38,678 nucleotides of DNA, taken from the NCBI GenBank assembly GCA_002708995.1, contig PAPT01000006.1:1-38678 (forward strand). Reading direction: 5' to 3'. Source of the DNA: Geminicoccus sp. (lineage in GTDB: Bacteria > Pseudomonadota > Alphaproteobacteria > UBA7985). The translations under genes were made by a program, and so were the position numbers. Shown piece after piece: positions 26,713 through 34,002 of the stretch. Numbering within the stretch: position 1 is the stretch's first letter; each line of letters begins with the position of its first letter. Below the pieces are notes generated by a model, which saw nothing but the letters and a program-made list of their open reading frames with translations, was not told the origin of the DNA and ran no database searches.

Positions 26713-26741
26713 TTTTGACATAATTTGTCAAAATTTATAAT
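26713..26741 (+). promoter_or_regulatory. Candidate promoter with perfect TTTTGACA-N5-TGTCAAAA palindrome
   Basis: TTTTGACA (26713-26720) and TGTCAAAA (26726-26733) are perfect 8-base inverted arms around TAATT. TTGACA inside the left arm and TATAAT (26736-26741) are perfect sigma-70 boxes, but with a short 15-base spacer. The palindrome occupies the spacer, so a dimeric regulator could act there. The leader to the lipoprotein ATG at 26898 would be about 150 bases and is AT-rich. Confidence 0.5.
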
Positions 26742-26897
26742 AAGTGGTTGATTTAAATGGACTTTTTACACAGTTTTGCTATTACTAACTACATTGGTTT
26801 ATTATGCGCGGCTTTCTGAGTCTGAACCGCCAGATCACCGTTCGGTCGCATTCGTTTTTTAAAAGTGATTTTGTCCGTTTTCCGGGAGATATTTCAA

Positions 26898-27128
26898 ATG
26901 AAGCGTTTTGCTTTTCTCGCCTTAGCCGCCCTGACCCTTGGCGCCTGCGTTCCCTCTGAAGAAGTTGTACTGACCACCGGTGGCGTCGGCATGGGCACCA
27001 CGGGTACCGTGATCACCACCGGTGCGACCCAGGGCACCATCATGACCGGCACCACGGTTGTGGGCAGCACCCTGTCGACCTGTACCACCATCGCCTACTC
27101 CAAGACCGGCGGGGACTGCGCGGACTAA
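26898..27128 (+). CDS. Small Thr/Gly-rich lipoprotein
   Basis: The 76-residue precursor begins MKRFAFLALAALTLGAC with a good lipobox (LGAC, Cys17), so a mature lipoprotein of 60 residues is expected. The mature part is low-complexity, rich in Thr, Gly and Val (TTGGVGMGTTGTVITTGAT and so on), and ends with two more cysteines in STCTT and GDCAD. The ATG has GGGAGA nine bases before it. An in-frame ATG at 26865 would put the signal peptide out of place. No family is recognised; an envelope structural or stress role is only a guess. Confidence 0.72.
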   Translation: MKRFAFLALAALTLGACVPSEEVVLTTGGVGMGTTGTVITTGATQGTIMTGTTVVGSTLSTCTTIAYSKTGGDCAD

Positions 27129-27150
27129 TCCCCGTCGCTTCCGCGAATGG

Positions 27151-27184
27151 CATCTGACCCCTTAGCTGCGTAAAGGGTCAGATG
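27151..27184. terminator. Strong convergent hairpin that contains the MttB stop codon
   Basis: CATCTGACCC (27151-27160) and GGGTCAGATG (27175-27184) are perfect 10-base arms, with TTA/TAA adding three pairs inside. It lies 22 bases after the lipoprotein stop, and the right arm includes the TGA of the MttB-like gene (27178-27180). It probably serves both convergent genes, though neither side has a T run. Confidence 0.6.
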
Positions 27185-28788
27185 TAGCGATCGCCAAGCG
27201 CTTCCTTGCGGTGGGCGACGAAGGCTCCCAGTGCCTCCAGCCGGTCTGCTTGCAGGGTCGGCTCCACGTAGCTTTCCAGCCGTGACTGCCAGATTTCCGT
27301 GCACCGTTGTGTCGCGGTCTTACCCCCGGCGTCGAGCCAGTTCTCATAGTTGGTCCAGTCCGAGACCAGCGGCTTGTAGAAGGCGTTTTCGAACTTTGCC
27401 AGCGTGTGGCTCTCCCCGAAATAGTGCCCGCCGGGCGCGACCCCGCCGACCGCTTCCAGCGCCAGCGTTTCGGCGTTGACGGCGACCGGGGAGCAGGTCT
27501 GGACCATCTCCTGCGCCAGTTCCGCGTCGAGCACGACTTTCTCAAACGAGGCCTGCAGCCCGCCCTCCAGCCAGCCCATGCCGTGATAGACCAGATGCGC
27601 CCCGCTGAGCGCACAGGCCCAGAGCGCATTCATGGACTCATAGGCAGCCTGCGCGTCGCAGGTGTTCGAGGCACAGGCGTTCGACGCCCGGTAGGGCAGG
27701 GTGTAGCGCCGAGCCAGCTGCCCCGCGATCATGGTCGCCTGCACGTGCTCCGGCGTGCCGAAGGCCGGGGCGCCCGACTGCAGGTCGACGTTGGAGATGT
27801 AGGAGCCGTAGAGCACCGGCGCGCCGGGGTTGATCAGCTGGGTGAGGACGATACAGGCCAGCGCCTCGGCGTTGGACTGGGCGACCGCAGCTGGAACCGA
27901 AATCGGCGCCATCGCACCCATCAGGCAGAACGGGGTGATCGAGACGGCCTGCCCCCACTGGGCCATGGCGCGCAGACCGTCGGTCATGGCGCTGTCGACC
28001 TTGCGCGGCGAGTTGACGGAAATCACCGTTGCCAGCCCGGGGTCGCCGCGCAGTTGCTCCCGCGTGAGGCCGCGGGCGATGGCCATCATGTCGATGGCAT
28101 CCAGTGCCCGGTCTGCCCCGATCGCAGAGGCGTGGAAGGTCCGGTCGGTGTAGCGCAGGTTGGCCAGATAGGTGTCGAGGTGCCGGGTATTGGTCGCCAG
28201 CTCCTGCGGCGCCGTGGGCTGGTTGCCCAGCGCGTGCACAATGTCAAAGGTCTGGGCGAGCTTGATCAGCTCGATGTAGTCATCCATCCCGCCCGAGCGA
28301 CGCCCCCGGATCTCGTCGTGGACCGATGGCGGACCGGCTACGAGGGTGAAGTTCATGAAGTCCTCACCCAGCCTCAGCTTGTGCGCGGGGTTTCGGGGGG
28401 TCAGCTCGAAATAACGCGGGCAGGTCGCCAGCGCAGCCTCGACCAGGTCGCGGCCGATGCGCACCCGGCCGGTGTCTTCATGGGACAGGGCGCCGGCACG
28501 GACAAACTCAGCCCGGGCGTCGGCGGCCATGAATTCGATGCCAAAATTTTCGAGAATGTGCAGGGAGGCTTCGTGGATCTGCTCCAGCGCCTCGGCGTTG
28601 ATCAGCTCGACCCCGCCCAGCTGATTTCGACGAGGGCGTGTAAAGGCCTGTCCGGCGCTGACCTCGGCCTGGCGGGCTTGGGCGGCGCGGGCCGAACGAC
28701 CGCCGGCGCGGCCACGTCTTGATTTCGAGGGGGACGGAGGCTCGTCTGAGGCTTTTTTCGCAGGCCTCGGTGCGTTGGGGGACGGCAT
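27178..28788 (-). CDS. Trimethylamine methyltransferase family protein (non-pyrrolysine MttB homologue), copy 1
   Basis: The 536-residue protein belongs to the MttB superfamily (COG5598), whose studied members move a methyl group from trimethylamine or quaternary amines to a corrinoid protein. The core starts near residue 58 (LINAEALEQIHEASLHILEN). It continues with SINSPRK-like segments (VISVNSPRKVDS), PVLYGSYISNVDLQSGAPAF, LPYRASNACASN, MGWLEGGLQASFEK and GVAPGGHYFGE. The frame is complete without any in-frame TAG, so it has no pyrrolysine. Residues 1-55 form a basic, disordered-looking tail (SRRGRAGGRSARAAQ). The ATG follows AAAAGG. Its paralogue lies 138 bases upstream on the same strand. 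No corrinoid protein or activase gene is in the window, so the substrate and partner are unknown. Confidence 0.88.
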   Translation of the reverse strand: MPSPNAPRPAKKASDEPPSPSKSRRGRAGGRSARAAQARQAEVSAGQAFTRPRRNQLGGVELINAEALEQIHEASLHILENFGIEFMAADARAEFVRAGALSHEDTGRVRIGRDLVEAALATCPRYFELTPRNPAHKLRLGEDFMNFTLVAGPPSVHDEIRGRRSGGMDDYIELIKLAQTFDIVHALGNQPTAPQELATNTRHLDTYLANLRYTDRTFHASAIGADRALDAIDMMAIARGLTREQLRGDPGLATVISVNSPRKVDSAMTDGLRAMAQWGQAVSITPFCLMGAMAPISVPAAVAQSNAEALACIVLTQLINPGAPVLYGSYISNVDLQSGAPAFGTPEHVQATMIAGQLARRYTLPYRASNACASNTCDAQAAYESMNALWACALSGAHLVYHGMGWLEGGLQASFEKVVLDAELAQEMVQTCSPVAVNAETLALEAVGGVAPGGHYFGESHTLAKFENAFYKPLVSDWTNYENWLDAGGKTATQRCTEIWQSRLESYVEPTLQADRLEALGAFVAHRKEALGDRYI

Positions 28789-28878
28789 GGGATGACCTTT
28801 TGGGCTCTCTGCGATCTCTGGACGGTACCGCCAACCCTAGGGGACTGAGGGTCGCCCGTATACCTCTTTGCGACATAA

Positions 28879-28899
28879 GCTGCGGCAGCGCGCCGCAGC
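28879..28899 (-). terminator. Hairpin between the two MttB-like genes
   Basis: GCTGCGGC (28879-28886) and GCCGCAGC (28892-28899) form a perfect 8-bp stem with a 5-base loop. On the minus strand it starts 28 bases after the stop of the upstream MttB-like gene and is followed by TTATG. It could partly separate expression of the two copies; the remaining gap holds the AAAAGG ribosome-binding site of the second gene. Confidence 0.45.
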
Positions 28900-28926
28900 C
28901 TCTCCGTCCAGGTCGATTAATCGCGC

Positions 28927-30498
28927 TCAATCGTCGTCGAAGGACCCACCTTCGTCGATCCGCCGGTCGACGAAGTCGTTGAGCGCATCCCGCGTGGCTT
29001 CGTCGATCGCCGGCTCCTGGTACTCGGCGAGCAACTGCTTGTAGAGCGTGTTGGCGCGCTCGTAGGCGGTCTTGCTGCCGTCCTCCGCCCAGGTTTCGAA
29101 GTTGCGCCAGTCCGAGAGCATGGGCGCGTAGAAGGCGGTCTCGAACCGCTCCATGGTCTGCGGGGTGCCGAAGAAGTGCCCGCCCGGGCCGACCTCGGCG
29201 ATTGCATCCAGACCCAGCGTCGCTTCGCTGACCTCGATGGGCTGCATGTAGGCCTGCAGCATCTGGATCATGTCCGCGTCCATGACCATCTTCTCGAACG
29301 AGGCCGACAGCCCGCCCTCCATCCAACCCGCCGCGTGCATGACCATATCGGCCCCTCCGGTCATGGTCCCCCACAGCGACATCTGCGTCTCCAGCGCCGC
29401 CTGCGCATCTGGCATATTGGCCGCACACACGCCCGAAGAGCGGTAGGGCACGCCGTAACGCCGGGTCAGCTGCCCGCCCGCCTGCACCGCCTTGACGTAC
29501 TCGGGCGTGCCGAAGGCCGGCGCCCCGGACTTCATATCGACGTTGGAGGTGAAGCCGCCGTAGATGACCGGCGCGCCGGGCTTGGCGCACTGGGCCAGGG
29601 TCAGCCCGGCGAGGAACTCTGCGTTCTGCTGCGCCAGCGCACCGGCCAGCGTCACCGGCGCCATCGCTCCGGCGAGCGTGAACGGCGTGATCACCGAGAT
29701 CTGGCCGTGCAGGGCGTGCTGGATGATGCCGTGGCCCATGGGGCTGTCGAGTTTGAGCGGGGAGTTGGTGTTGACGATGGTCAGCAGCGAGGGTTCGGCC
29801 GCCAGCTGCGCGTCGGAGATGCCGCCACGGACGATCTTGGCGATCTCCAGCCCGTCAGCGGTGCGTTGTGGGCCGAGCGAATAGTTGTGGAAGGCCATGT
29901 CCGTGAGCAGGGCGAAGTCGCGCATGGCTTCCAGATGCCGGGTGCGGCGGTCGATGTCGGTCGGCTCGACCGGGTAGCCAGGGATGAACGACAGGCAGTG
30001 CAGGCTCTGGATCAGCCGGGTGAGGTTGCGGAAGTCCTCGCGGTTGCCCTGCCGCCGCCCGCCGTCGGCGTCGCTGGCGTTGGGGGCAGAGGCGACGGGG
30101 ACGAAGTGAATATCGGCTTCGCCGAGGGTTACTGTCCGTGCCGGGTTGCGGGCGTGGAGTTTGAAGGAGGAGGGCGCGGTCTTGATGCGCTCTTCGACCA
30201 TGGCCGGGTCGAAGCGGACCAGATTGCTGTCGGCTCTGACGTCGGCGCCGGCCTCGCGCAGGATGGCCTTGGCGTGTTCGCCCAGGAACTCCATACCGAT
30301 CTCGCTGAGGATCTTCAGCGAGGCGTGGTGGATGGTCTCGACCTGATCGGCGGACAGGGGTTCGATCGGGTTGACCGGATTGCGCACCGCGCCCCGGGGC
30401 AGCTGCTTGACCGCAGAGGTGGCGGCGGCCGCAGCGCTCTTCGCACCCCTGCCACCCGCGCGGCGGCGGCCTGCGCCTCGGCTTTCAGTTTCGACCAC
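28927..30498 (-). CDS. Trimethylamine methyltransferase family protein (non-pyrrolysine MttB homologue), copy 2
   Basis: This is a divergent paralogue of the neighbouring MttB-like gene. Shared blocks are VNTNSPLKLDS, PVIYGGFTSNVDMKSGAPAF, VPYRSSGVCAANMPDAQAAL, AGWMEGGLSASFEK and EVGPGGHFFGTPQTMERFE. It likewise begins with a basic Gly/Arg/Ala tail (GAGRRRAGGRGAKSAAAAA). The frame is open from a GTG at 30519, which has no ribosome-binding site. The GTG at 30498 lies six bases after AAGGACAGG and is preferred, giving 523 residues. There is no in-frame TAG, so no pyrrolysine. The C-terminus is acidic (DEGGSFDDD). It is divergent from an iron-type alcohol dehydrogenase. Methyl transfer from a methylated amine is inferred from the family only. 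Confidence 0.87.
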   Translation of the reverse strand: MVETESRGAGRRRAGGRGAKSAAAAATSAVKQLPRGAVRNPVNPIEPLSADQVETIHHASLKILSEIGMEFLGEHAKAILREAGADVRADSNLVRFDPAMVEERIKTAPSSFKLHARNPARTVTLGEADIHFVPVASAPNASDADGGRRQGNREDFRNLTRLIQSLHCLSFIPGYPVEPTDIDRRTRHLEAMRDFALLTDMAFHNYSLGPQRTADGLEIAKIVRGGISDAQLAAEPSLLTIVNTNSPLKLDSPMGHGIIQHALHGQISVITPFTLAGAMAPVTLAGALAQQNAEFLAGLTLAQCAKPGAPVIYGGFTSNVDMKSGAPAFGTPEYVKAVQAGGQLTRRYGVPYRSSGVCAANMPDAQAALETQMSLWGTMTGGADMVMHAAGWMEGGLSASFEKMVMDADMIQMLQAYMQPIEVSEATLGLDAIAEVGPGGHFFGTPQTMERFETAFYAPMLSDWRNFETWAEDGSKTAYERANTLYKQLLAEYQEPAIDEATRDALNDFVDRRIDEGGSFDDD

Positions 30499-30546
30499 GG
30501 GAAGCCTGTCCTTTTCCACTGTCTTTTTGTTTGTGTTTCAGATGCT

Positions 30547-30558
30547 GCCATGTATGGC
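30547..30558. promoter_or_regulatory. Palindrome in the divergent MttB/ADH gap
   Basis: GCCAT-GT-ATGGC is a perfect 12-base palindrome midway between the MttB-like gene (start 30498) and the alcohol dehydrogenase gene (start 30620). The position suits an operator controlling both directions. No clear promoter boxes were found, and a 12-base palindrome can occur by chance. Confidence 0.3.
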
Positions 30559-30619
30559 TTCCGCGCAAAGGTCAATGGGCAAATTGCAGCCCTCACTCAC
30601 GGCTCGGAGTAATGGTGCC

Positions 30620-31753
30620 ATGTCACAGGTTATTGGTCGTTCACAGTTGGCATCGGCTGCCTTTGTTGCGGGGTTGGCGCAGGGTGAAGGCGGCCCGACC
30701 CTGATCTGGGTGGTAGACCCCGCCCTGACCGCGCCGGGGGCTGGGCCGGGACCGCTGAGCACGATCGCGGCAGAGTTGGACGCCGCCCGGCTGAGGTCGC
30801 TGGTCGCCGAGACCACCTTTCCGCGCGAACCAAAGGTCGCGCAGGTCGACGCGCTGGCCGCCGAAATCCGCGCCGTTCCCAACCCGATCGTCATCGCGGT
30901 CGGCGGTGGCTCGACCATGGATGGCGCCAAGCTCGCCGCTGCCGTCGCCATCGCGCCGGACGAGACCCTGACCTATGCCCTCTCGGCGGTTGAGTACCGC
31001 GGTGCGCCCGTGCCGACCGTACTGGTCCCGACGACCTCAGGCACTGGGTCCGAAGCCTCCCGCACGGCCATCGCATCGACCGCCCAAGGGGCTAAGCTGT
31101 GGTTCTGGGGCAAGGAGCTGAAGACCACGGCGGCCTGTCTGTGGCCCGAACTGACCGAGACCGTGCCGGCGCATTTCAAGGCCGTATGCGGCTTCGATGC
31201 TTTTGCCCACGCCCACGAAAGCGGCACCGGCAATAATCGCTCGCCCGAGGGCGTGGCCTTCGCCGCCACCGCGCTCGCCCACCTCTGTGACCACCTGCCG
31301 GCCTACGTTCGGGGCGAGGGCGGGGACGCTGCGCGCCTGACCCAGTGGGGGTCGTTTCAGGCTGGTGAAGCCCTGAACCTCGGCGGCACCACCATCGGCC
31401 ACTCGATCGGACACGCGCTGGGCTCAGTGCTGCCGGTCGCCCACGGCCATGCGGTCGCTGTGGTCACCGATGCCACCATCACGCTGACCCGCAAAGGTGC
31501 GCCGGAGGCCTACGCCGATCTCGAACGCGCGCTGGACCGGGGGCCGCTCGATGCTATCTGGCGGCAGCTGCGGGCAGATTGTGGCGTCAGCCTCGATTTT
31601 GACGGCAGCGCTAGCAGTGCCGCTGCTCTGACCGAGGCTGCCTGCGCCGAAGAAAACCTGGCCATGCGGGTCAACACGCCCATGACCTTCTCCGAAGCTG
31701 AATGGTCCGGGATCTGCGCGGACATCATGCGCACCTACGGCGGCAGCGACTGA
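30620..31753 (+). CDS. Iron-containing alcohol dehydrogenase family protein
   Basis: The 377-residue protein is a group III metal-dependent alcohol dehydrogenase. The NAD(P)-binding part has VIAVGGGSTMDGAKLAAA near residue 93 and PTVLVPTTSGTGSEAS near 130. The metal ligands come from GFDAFAHAHES (Asp and His) and from IGHSIGHALGSVLPVAHGHA (two His). The frame is open far upstream over the MttB start, but the ATG at 30620 with GGAG before it starts at the first family-like residue. A gap of 69 bases separates it from the enolase-superfamily gene. The substrate could be a small alcohol or aldehyde, or a hydroxy acid, and cannot be read from the sequence. Confidence 0.87.
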   Translation: MSQVIGRSQLASAAFVAGLAQGEGGPTLIWVVDPALTAPGAGPGPLSTIAAELDAARLRSLVAETTFPREPKVAQVDALAAEIRAVPNPIVIAVGGGSTMDGAKLAAAVAIAPDETLTYALSAVEYRGAPVPTVLVPTTSGTGSEASRTAIASTAQGAKLWFWGKELKTTAACLWPELTETVPAHFKAVCGFDAFAHAHESGTGNNRSPEGVAFAATALAHLCDHLPAYVRGEGGDAARLTQWGSFQAGEALNLGGTTIGHSIGHALGSVLPVAHGHAVAVVTDATITLTRKGAPEAYADLERALDRGPLDAIWRQLRADCGVSLDFDGSASSAAALTEAACAEENLAMRVNTPMTFSEAEWSGICADIMRTYGGSD

Positions 31754-31822
31754 GCGGGACCCTTCGACCGACACCGCAAAACAAGGCGCGGCAGGGCCGC
31801 GACCAGAGACGAGGTAAAGCCC

Positions 31823-32941
31823 ATGAAAATCACCGACATTCAGGTCAGCACCCACATCGTCCCCTGCGATCAGCCCTATCCGGCGGCCTGGGATTCGATC
31901 CCGCGGGCAACGCTGCCCACCACCATTGTCCGTGTGCAAACAGACACCGGGCTGGAGGGCTTTGCCTCAGGCGATCCCTGCTACGGCATTGAGGACTACA
32001 AGAAATATTTCATCGGGCAGGACCCCCGCGACATGGATCGCCACACCGCGATCATCGACAACATCGGCGCCCACCACTGCCGTATGTGGCCGCTCGACAA
32101 CGCGCTCTGGGACCTCAACGGCAAGATCGAGGGCGTGCCGGTTTGGCAGCTGCTCGGCGGGACTAGCCCCGACGTGCCGCTCTATGCCTCCACCGGGTCG
32201 CTGCGCGATCCGTCGGTGCTGGCGGAGATGGCGCAGGCCTATCAGACGCAGGGCTACGAGGCGCTGAAGTTGCGCTTCGGGCGGGCGTCCGAAGACACGG
32301 ACATGGAGGCGCTGGCCCGGGTGCGCGAGGCGGTCGGCTGCAATATGGCGATCATGGTCGACGTCAATCACGGCTGGCGCATGCCCTGGGACACCCACCC
32401 AGGCCCGAGCCTCGAACAGATCATGGCGCTGGAGGAACGGACCCGCGAGCACGACCTGTTCTGGCTTGAGGAGCCGCTGCACCGGGGTGACTACGTTGGC
32501 ATGAAGGCGCTGCGCGAGAGCGCGCGCTGCCGGATCGCCGGCGGCGAGATCACCCGTGAGATGCACGAGTGGGACCAGATCATGCGCGACGACTGCCTCG
32601 ATGTCTATCAGCCAGACGTGGTCTTCGTCGGCGGTTTGAAGCAACTCCTGAAACTCGGCCTGCAGGCCTTCGAAATGGGCCGCTGGTTCACCCCGCACAC
32701 CTGGGGCAACGGGCTGGGCATCATCATCAACGCGCACCTGGTTGTGGCCATTGCCGGCCACCGCGGCGAGCCGCCGGTGTGGCTGGAGTTCGCCTACGAT
32801 CCACCGGAGTTCACTGAAAGCCCGCGCGATATGCTGCTCAAAGAGCACCTGCGCGCCGAGGACGGCTGGCTGCGGCTCAGCGATGGCCCGGGCTGGGGCG
32901 TAGAGCTGAATGAAGACTACCTCGCCTCGGTGCGGGTCTGA
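31823..32941 (+). CDS. Mandelate racemase/muconate lactonizing enzyme family protein
   Basis: The 372-residue enolase-superfamily protein abstracts a proton alpha to a carboxylate with Mg2+. The capping domain is residues 1-125. In the barrel, YEALKLRFG carries a K-x-R in place of K-x-K. Metal ligands are Asp180 in VDVNHGW, a Glu in WLEEPL (216-217) and the Glu of AGGEI near 242. His292 in FTPHTWGNGLG would act with the Asp of the preceding strand (YQPDVVFVGG region) as the general base. This places it in the mandelate racemase subgroup, which holds many acid-sugar dehydratases and some racemases. GAGG precedes the ATG. Its neighbours suggest a catabolic role; the substrate is unknown. Confidence 0.88.
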   Translation: MKITDIQVSTHIVPCDQPYPAAWDSIPRATLPTTIVRVQTDTGLEGFASGDPCYGIEDYKKYFIGQDPRDMDRHTAIIDNIGAHHCRMWPLDNALWDLNGKIEGVPVWQLLGGTSPDVPLYASTGSLRDPSVLAEMAQAYQTQGYEALKLRFGRASEDTDMEALARVREAVGCNMAIMVDVNHGWRMPWDTHPGPSLEQIMALEERTREHDLFWLEEPLHRGDYVGMKALRESARCRIAGGEITREMHEWDQIMRDDCLDVYQPDVVFVGGLKQLLKLGLQAFEMGRWFTPHTWGNGLGIIINAHLVVAIAGHRGEPPVWLEFAYDPPEFTESPRDMLLKEHLRAEDGWLRLSDGPGWGVELNEDYLASVRV

Positions 32942-33012
32942 GGGTCTTTCGTCCCAAAGGTCAAAGATTCTGATTGCCAAATCCGCCAGATTGGGCAAGC
33001 CTTTGGTGCACT

Positions 33013-33903
33013 ATGATAAAGACAGTGACAGCCCCCCGATTCACCTTTGATCTCGTCCACGGCGCGCCTGCGGCTGCCAAAGCCGCGTGGGAGGCCGCCG
33101 GTTGCCTCATCCTCGAGAATTTCGTCGCGCCGGAGGCCTGCGACGCCTTGATCGCCGCTGCCGACCGCTTGTCGGACCAGCTGGTTGAGGAGGCCGAGGG
33201 CCACGCTTTCGACGCCGTTGATAACCAGCACGCGGGCGAGGACTACTTCCTGAGCTCCGGCGATGTCATGCGCGCGTTCATGGAAGAGAACACCGCCGGG
33301 GTCGACCGCAAGCGTGCAGTGAACAAGCTTGGCCACGCCATGCACGACCTCGACCCGGACTTCGAGGCTTTTTCCCACCAGCAGCAGCTCGGGCGGCTGA
33401 CCCGGCAGCTCGGGCTGGGAACGCCGCAGTTGCTGCAGTCGATGCTGATTTTCAAGCACGCGCGGGTGGGCGGCGAGGTGACCATGCACCAGGACAGCAC
33501 CTTTATTTTCTCTCAGCCCGAGACCTGCATCGGTTTCTGGTTCGCGCTGCAGGACGCGACGCTGGAGAACGGCGCCATGTACGCCTTGCCCGGCTGGCAC
33601 AAGGGCCCGCTGGAGCGCCGCTTTTTCCGCACCGGGGACGGCGCAGGGACCGATTTCGAAGACCTGTCGGCCGTCGACTGGCCGCTGGACGAGGCCGTGC
33701 CGCTGGAGGCGCCCAAGGGGTCGCTGATCCTGCTTCACGGACGGCTGCCGCACCGCTCGTCAGCCAACGTTTCAGACAACTCGCGCTATGCCTATACCCT
33801 GCACACGGTCGACGCATCGGCGCACTACCCGGCGGACAACTGGCTGCAGCGGCGGGACGATCTGCCGTTGCGGACCTTTGGCGAAGGCATGAATTTCGCC
33901 TGA
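33013..33903 (+). CDS. Phytanoyl-CoA dioxygenase family protein, PHYHD1-like
   Basis: This 296-residue Fe(II)/2-oxoglutarate oxygenase has the iron-binding HxD motif at His159/Asp161 (GGEVTMHQDSTF) and the distal His247 (LLHGRLPH). An Arg in DNSRYAYTLH would hold 2-oxoglutarate. The segments QSMLIFKHARVGGEV, LQDATLENGAMYALPGWHKG and ADNWLQRRDDLP strongly recall animal PHYHD1 rather than bacterial ectoine hydroxylases. The frame is open from a TTG at 32974, but the ATG at 33013 is chosen although its ribosome-binding site is weak. It is 71 bases after the enolase-superfamily gene. The reaction would be oxidation or hydroxylation of an unknown substrate. Confidence 0.88.
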   Translation: MIKTVTAPRFTFDLVHGAPAAAKAAWEAAGCLILENFVAPEACDALIAAADRLSDQLVEEAEGHAFDAVDNQHAGEDYFLSSGDVMRAFMEENTAGVDRKRAVNKLGHAMHDLDPDFEAFSHQQQLGRLTRQLGLGTPQLLQSMLIFKHARVGGEVTMHQDSTFIFSQPETCIGFWFALQDATLENGAMYALPGWHKGPLERRFFRTGDGAGTDFEDLSAVDWPLDEAVPLEAPKGSLILLHGRLPHRSSANVSDNSRYAYTLHTVDASAHYPADNWLQRRDDLPLRTFGEGMNFA

Positions 33904-33914
33904 ACCGGGAAAGA

Positions 33915-33930
33915 CGGCCCCGAGGGGCCG
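33915..33930 (+). terminator. GC hairpin after the PhyH gene
   Basis: CGGCCCC (33915-33921) and GGGGCCG (33924-33930) are inverted arms starting 12 bases after the stop codon, most likely folding as a 6-bp stem with loop CGAG. There is no T run. It may mark the end of the ADH-enolase-PhyH unit before the deaminase gene. Confidence 0.4.
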
Positions 33931-34002
33931 GACCAACCGGACGCTGCTGCGACCACCACCGCAGCTCCGCGACGTCCGGGACTAGAACAGAGGAGAGCCA
34001 CG

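Noticed and set aside
26713-26733. FNR/CRP-type site
   Set aside because: FNR sites have TTGAT-N4-ATCAA and CRP sites TGTGA-N6-TCACA; the spacing and arms here differ.
27307-28722. A 471-codon open frame on plus opposite MttB copy 1
   Set aside because: It mirrors a clear MttB homologue on minus; the translation is Arg/Gly/Val-rich without motifs, as expected for antisense frames in GC-rich DNA.
27178-30519. Pyrrolysine-containing MttB
   Set aside because: Neither gene has an in-frame TAG, and no pyl gene is in the window.
29176-30612. A 478-codon open frame on plus opposite MttB copy 2
   Set aside because: Same reason; it is the shadow of the paralogue on minus and has no family motif.
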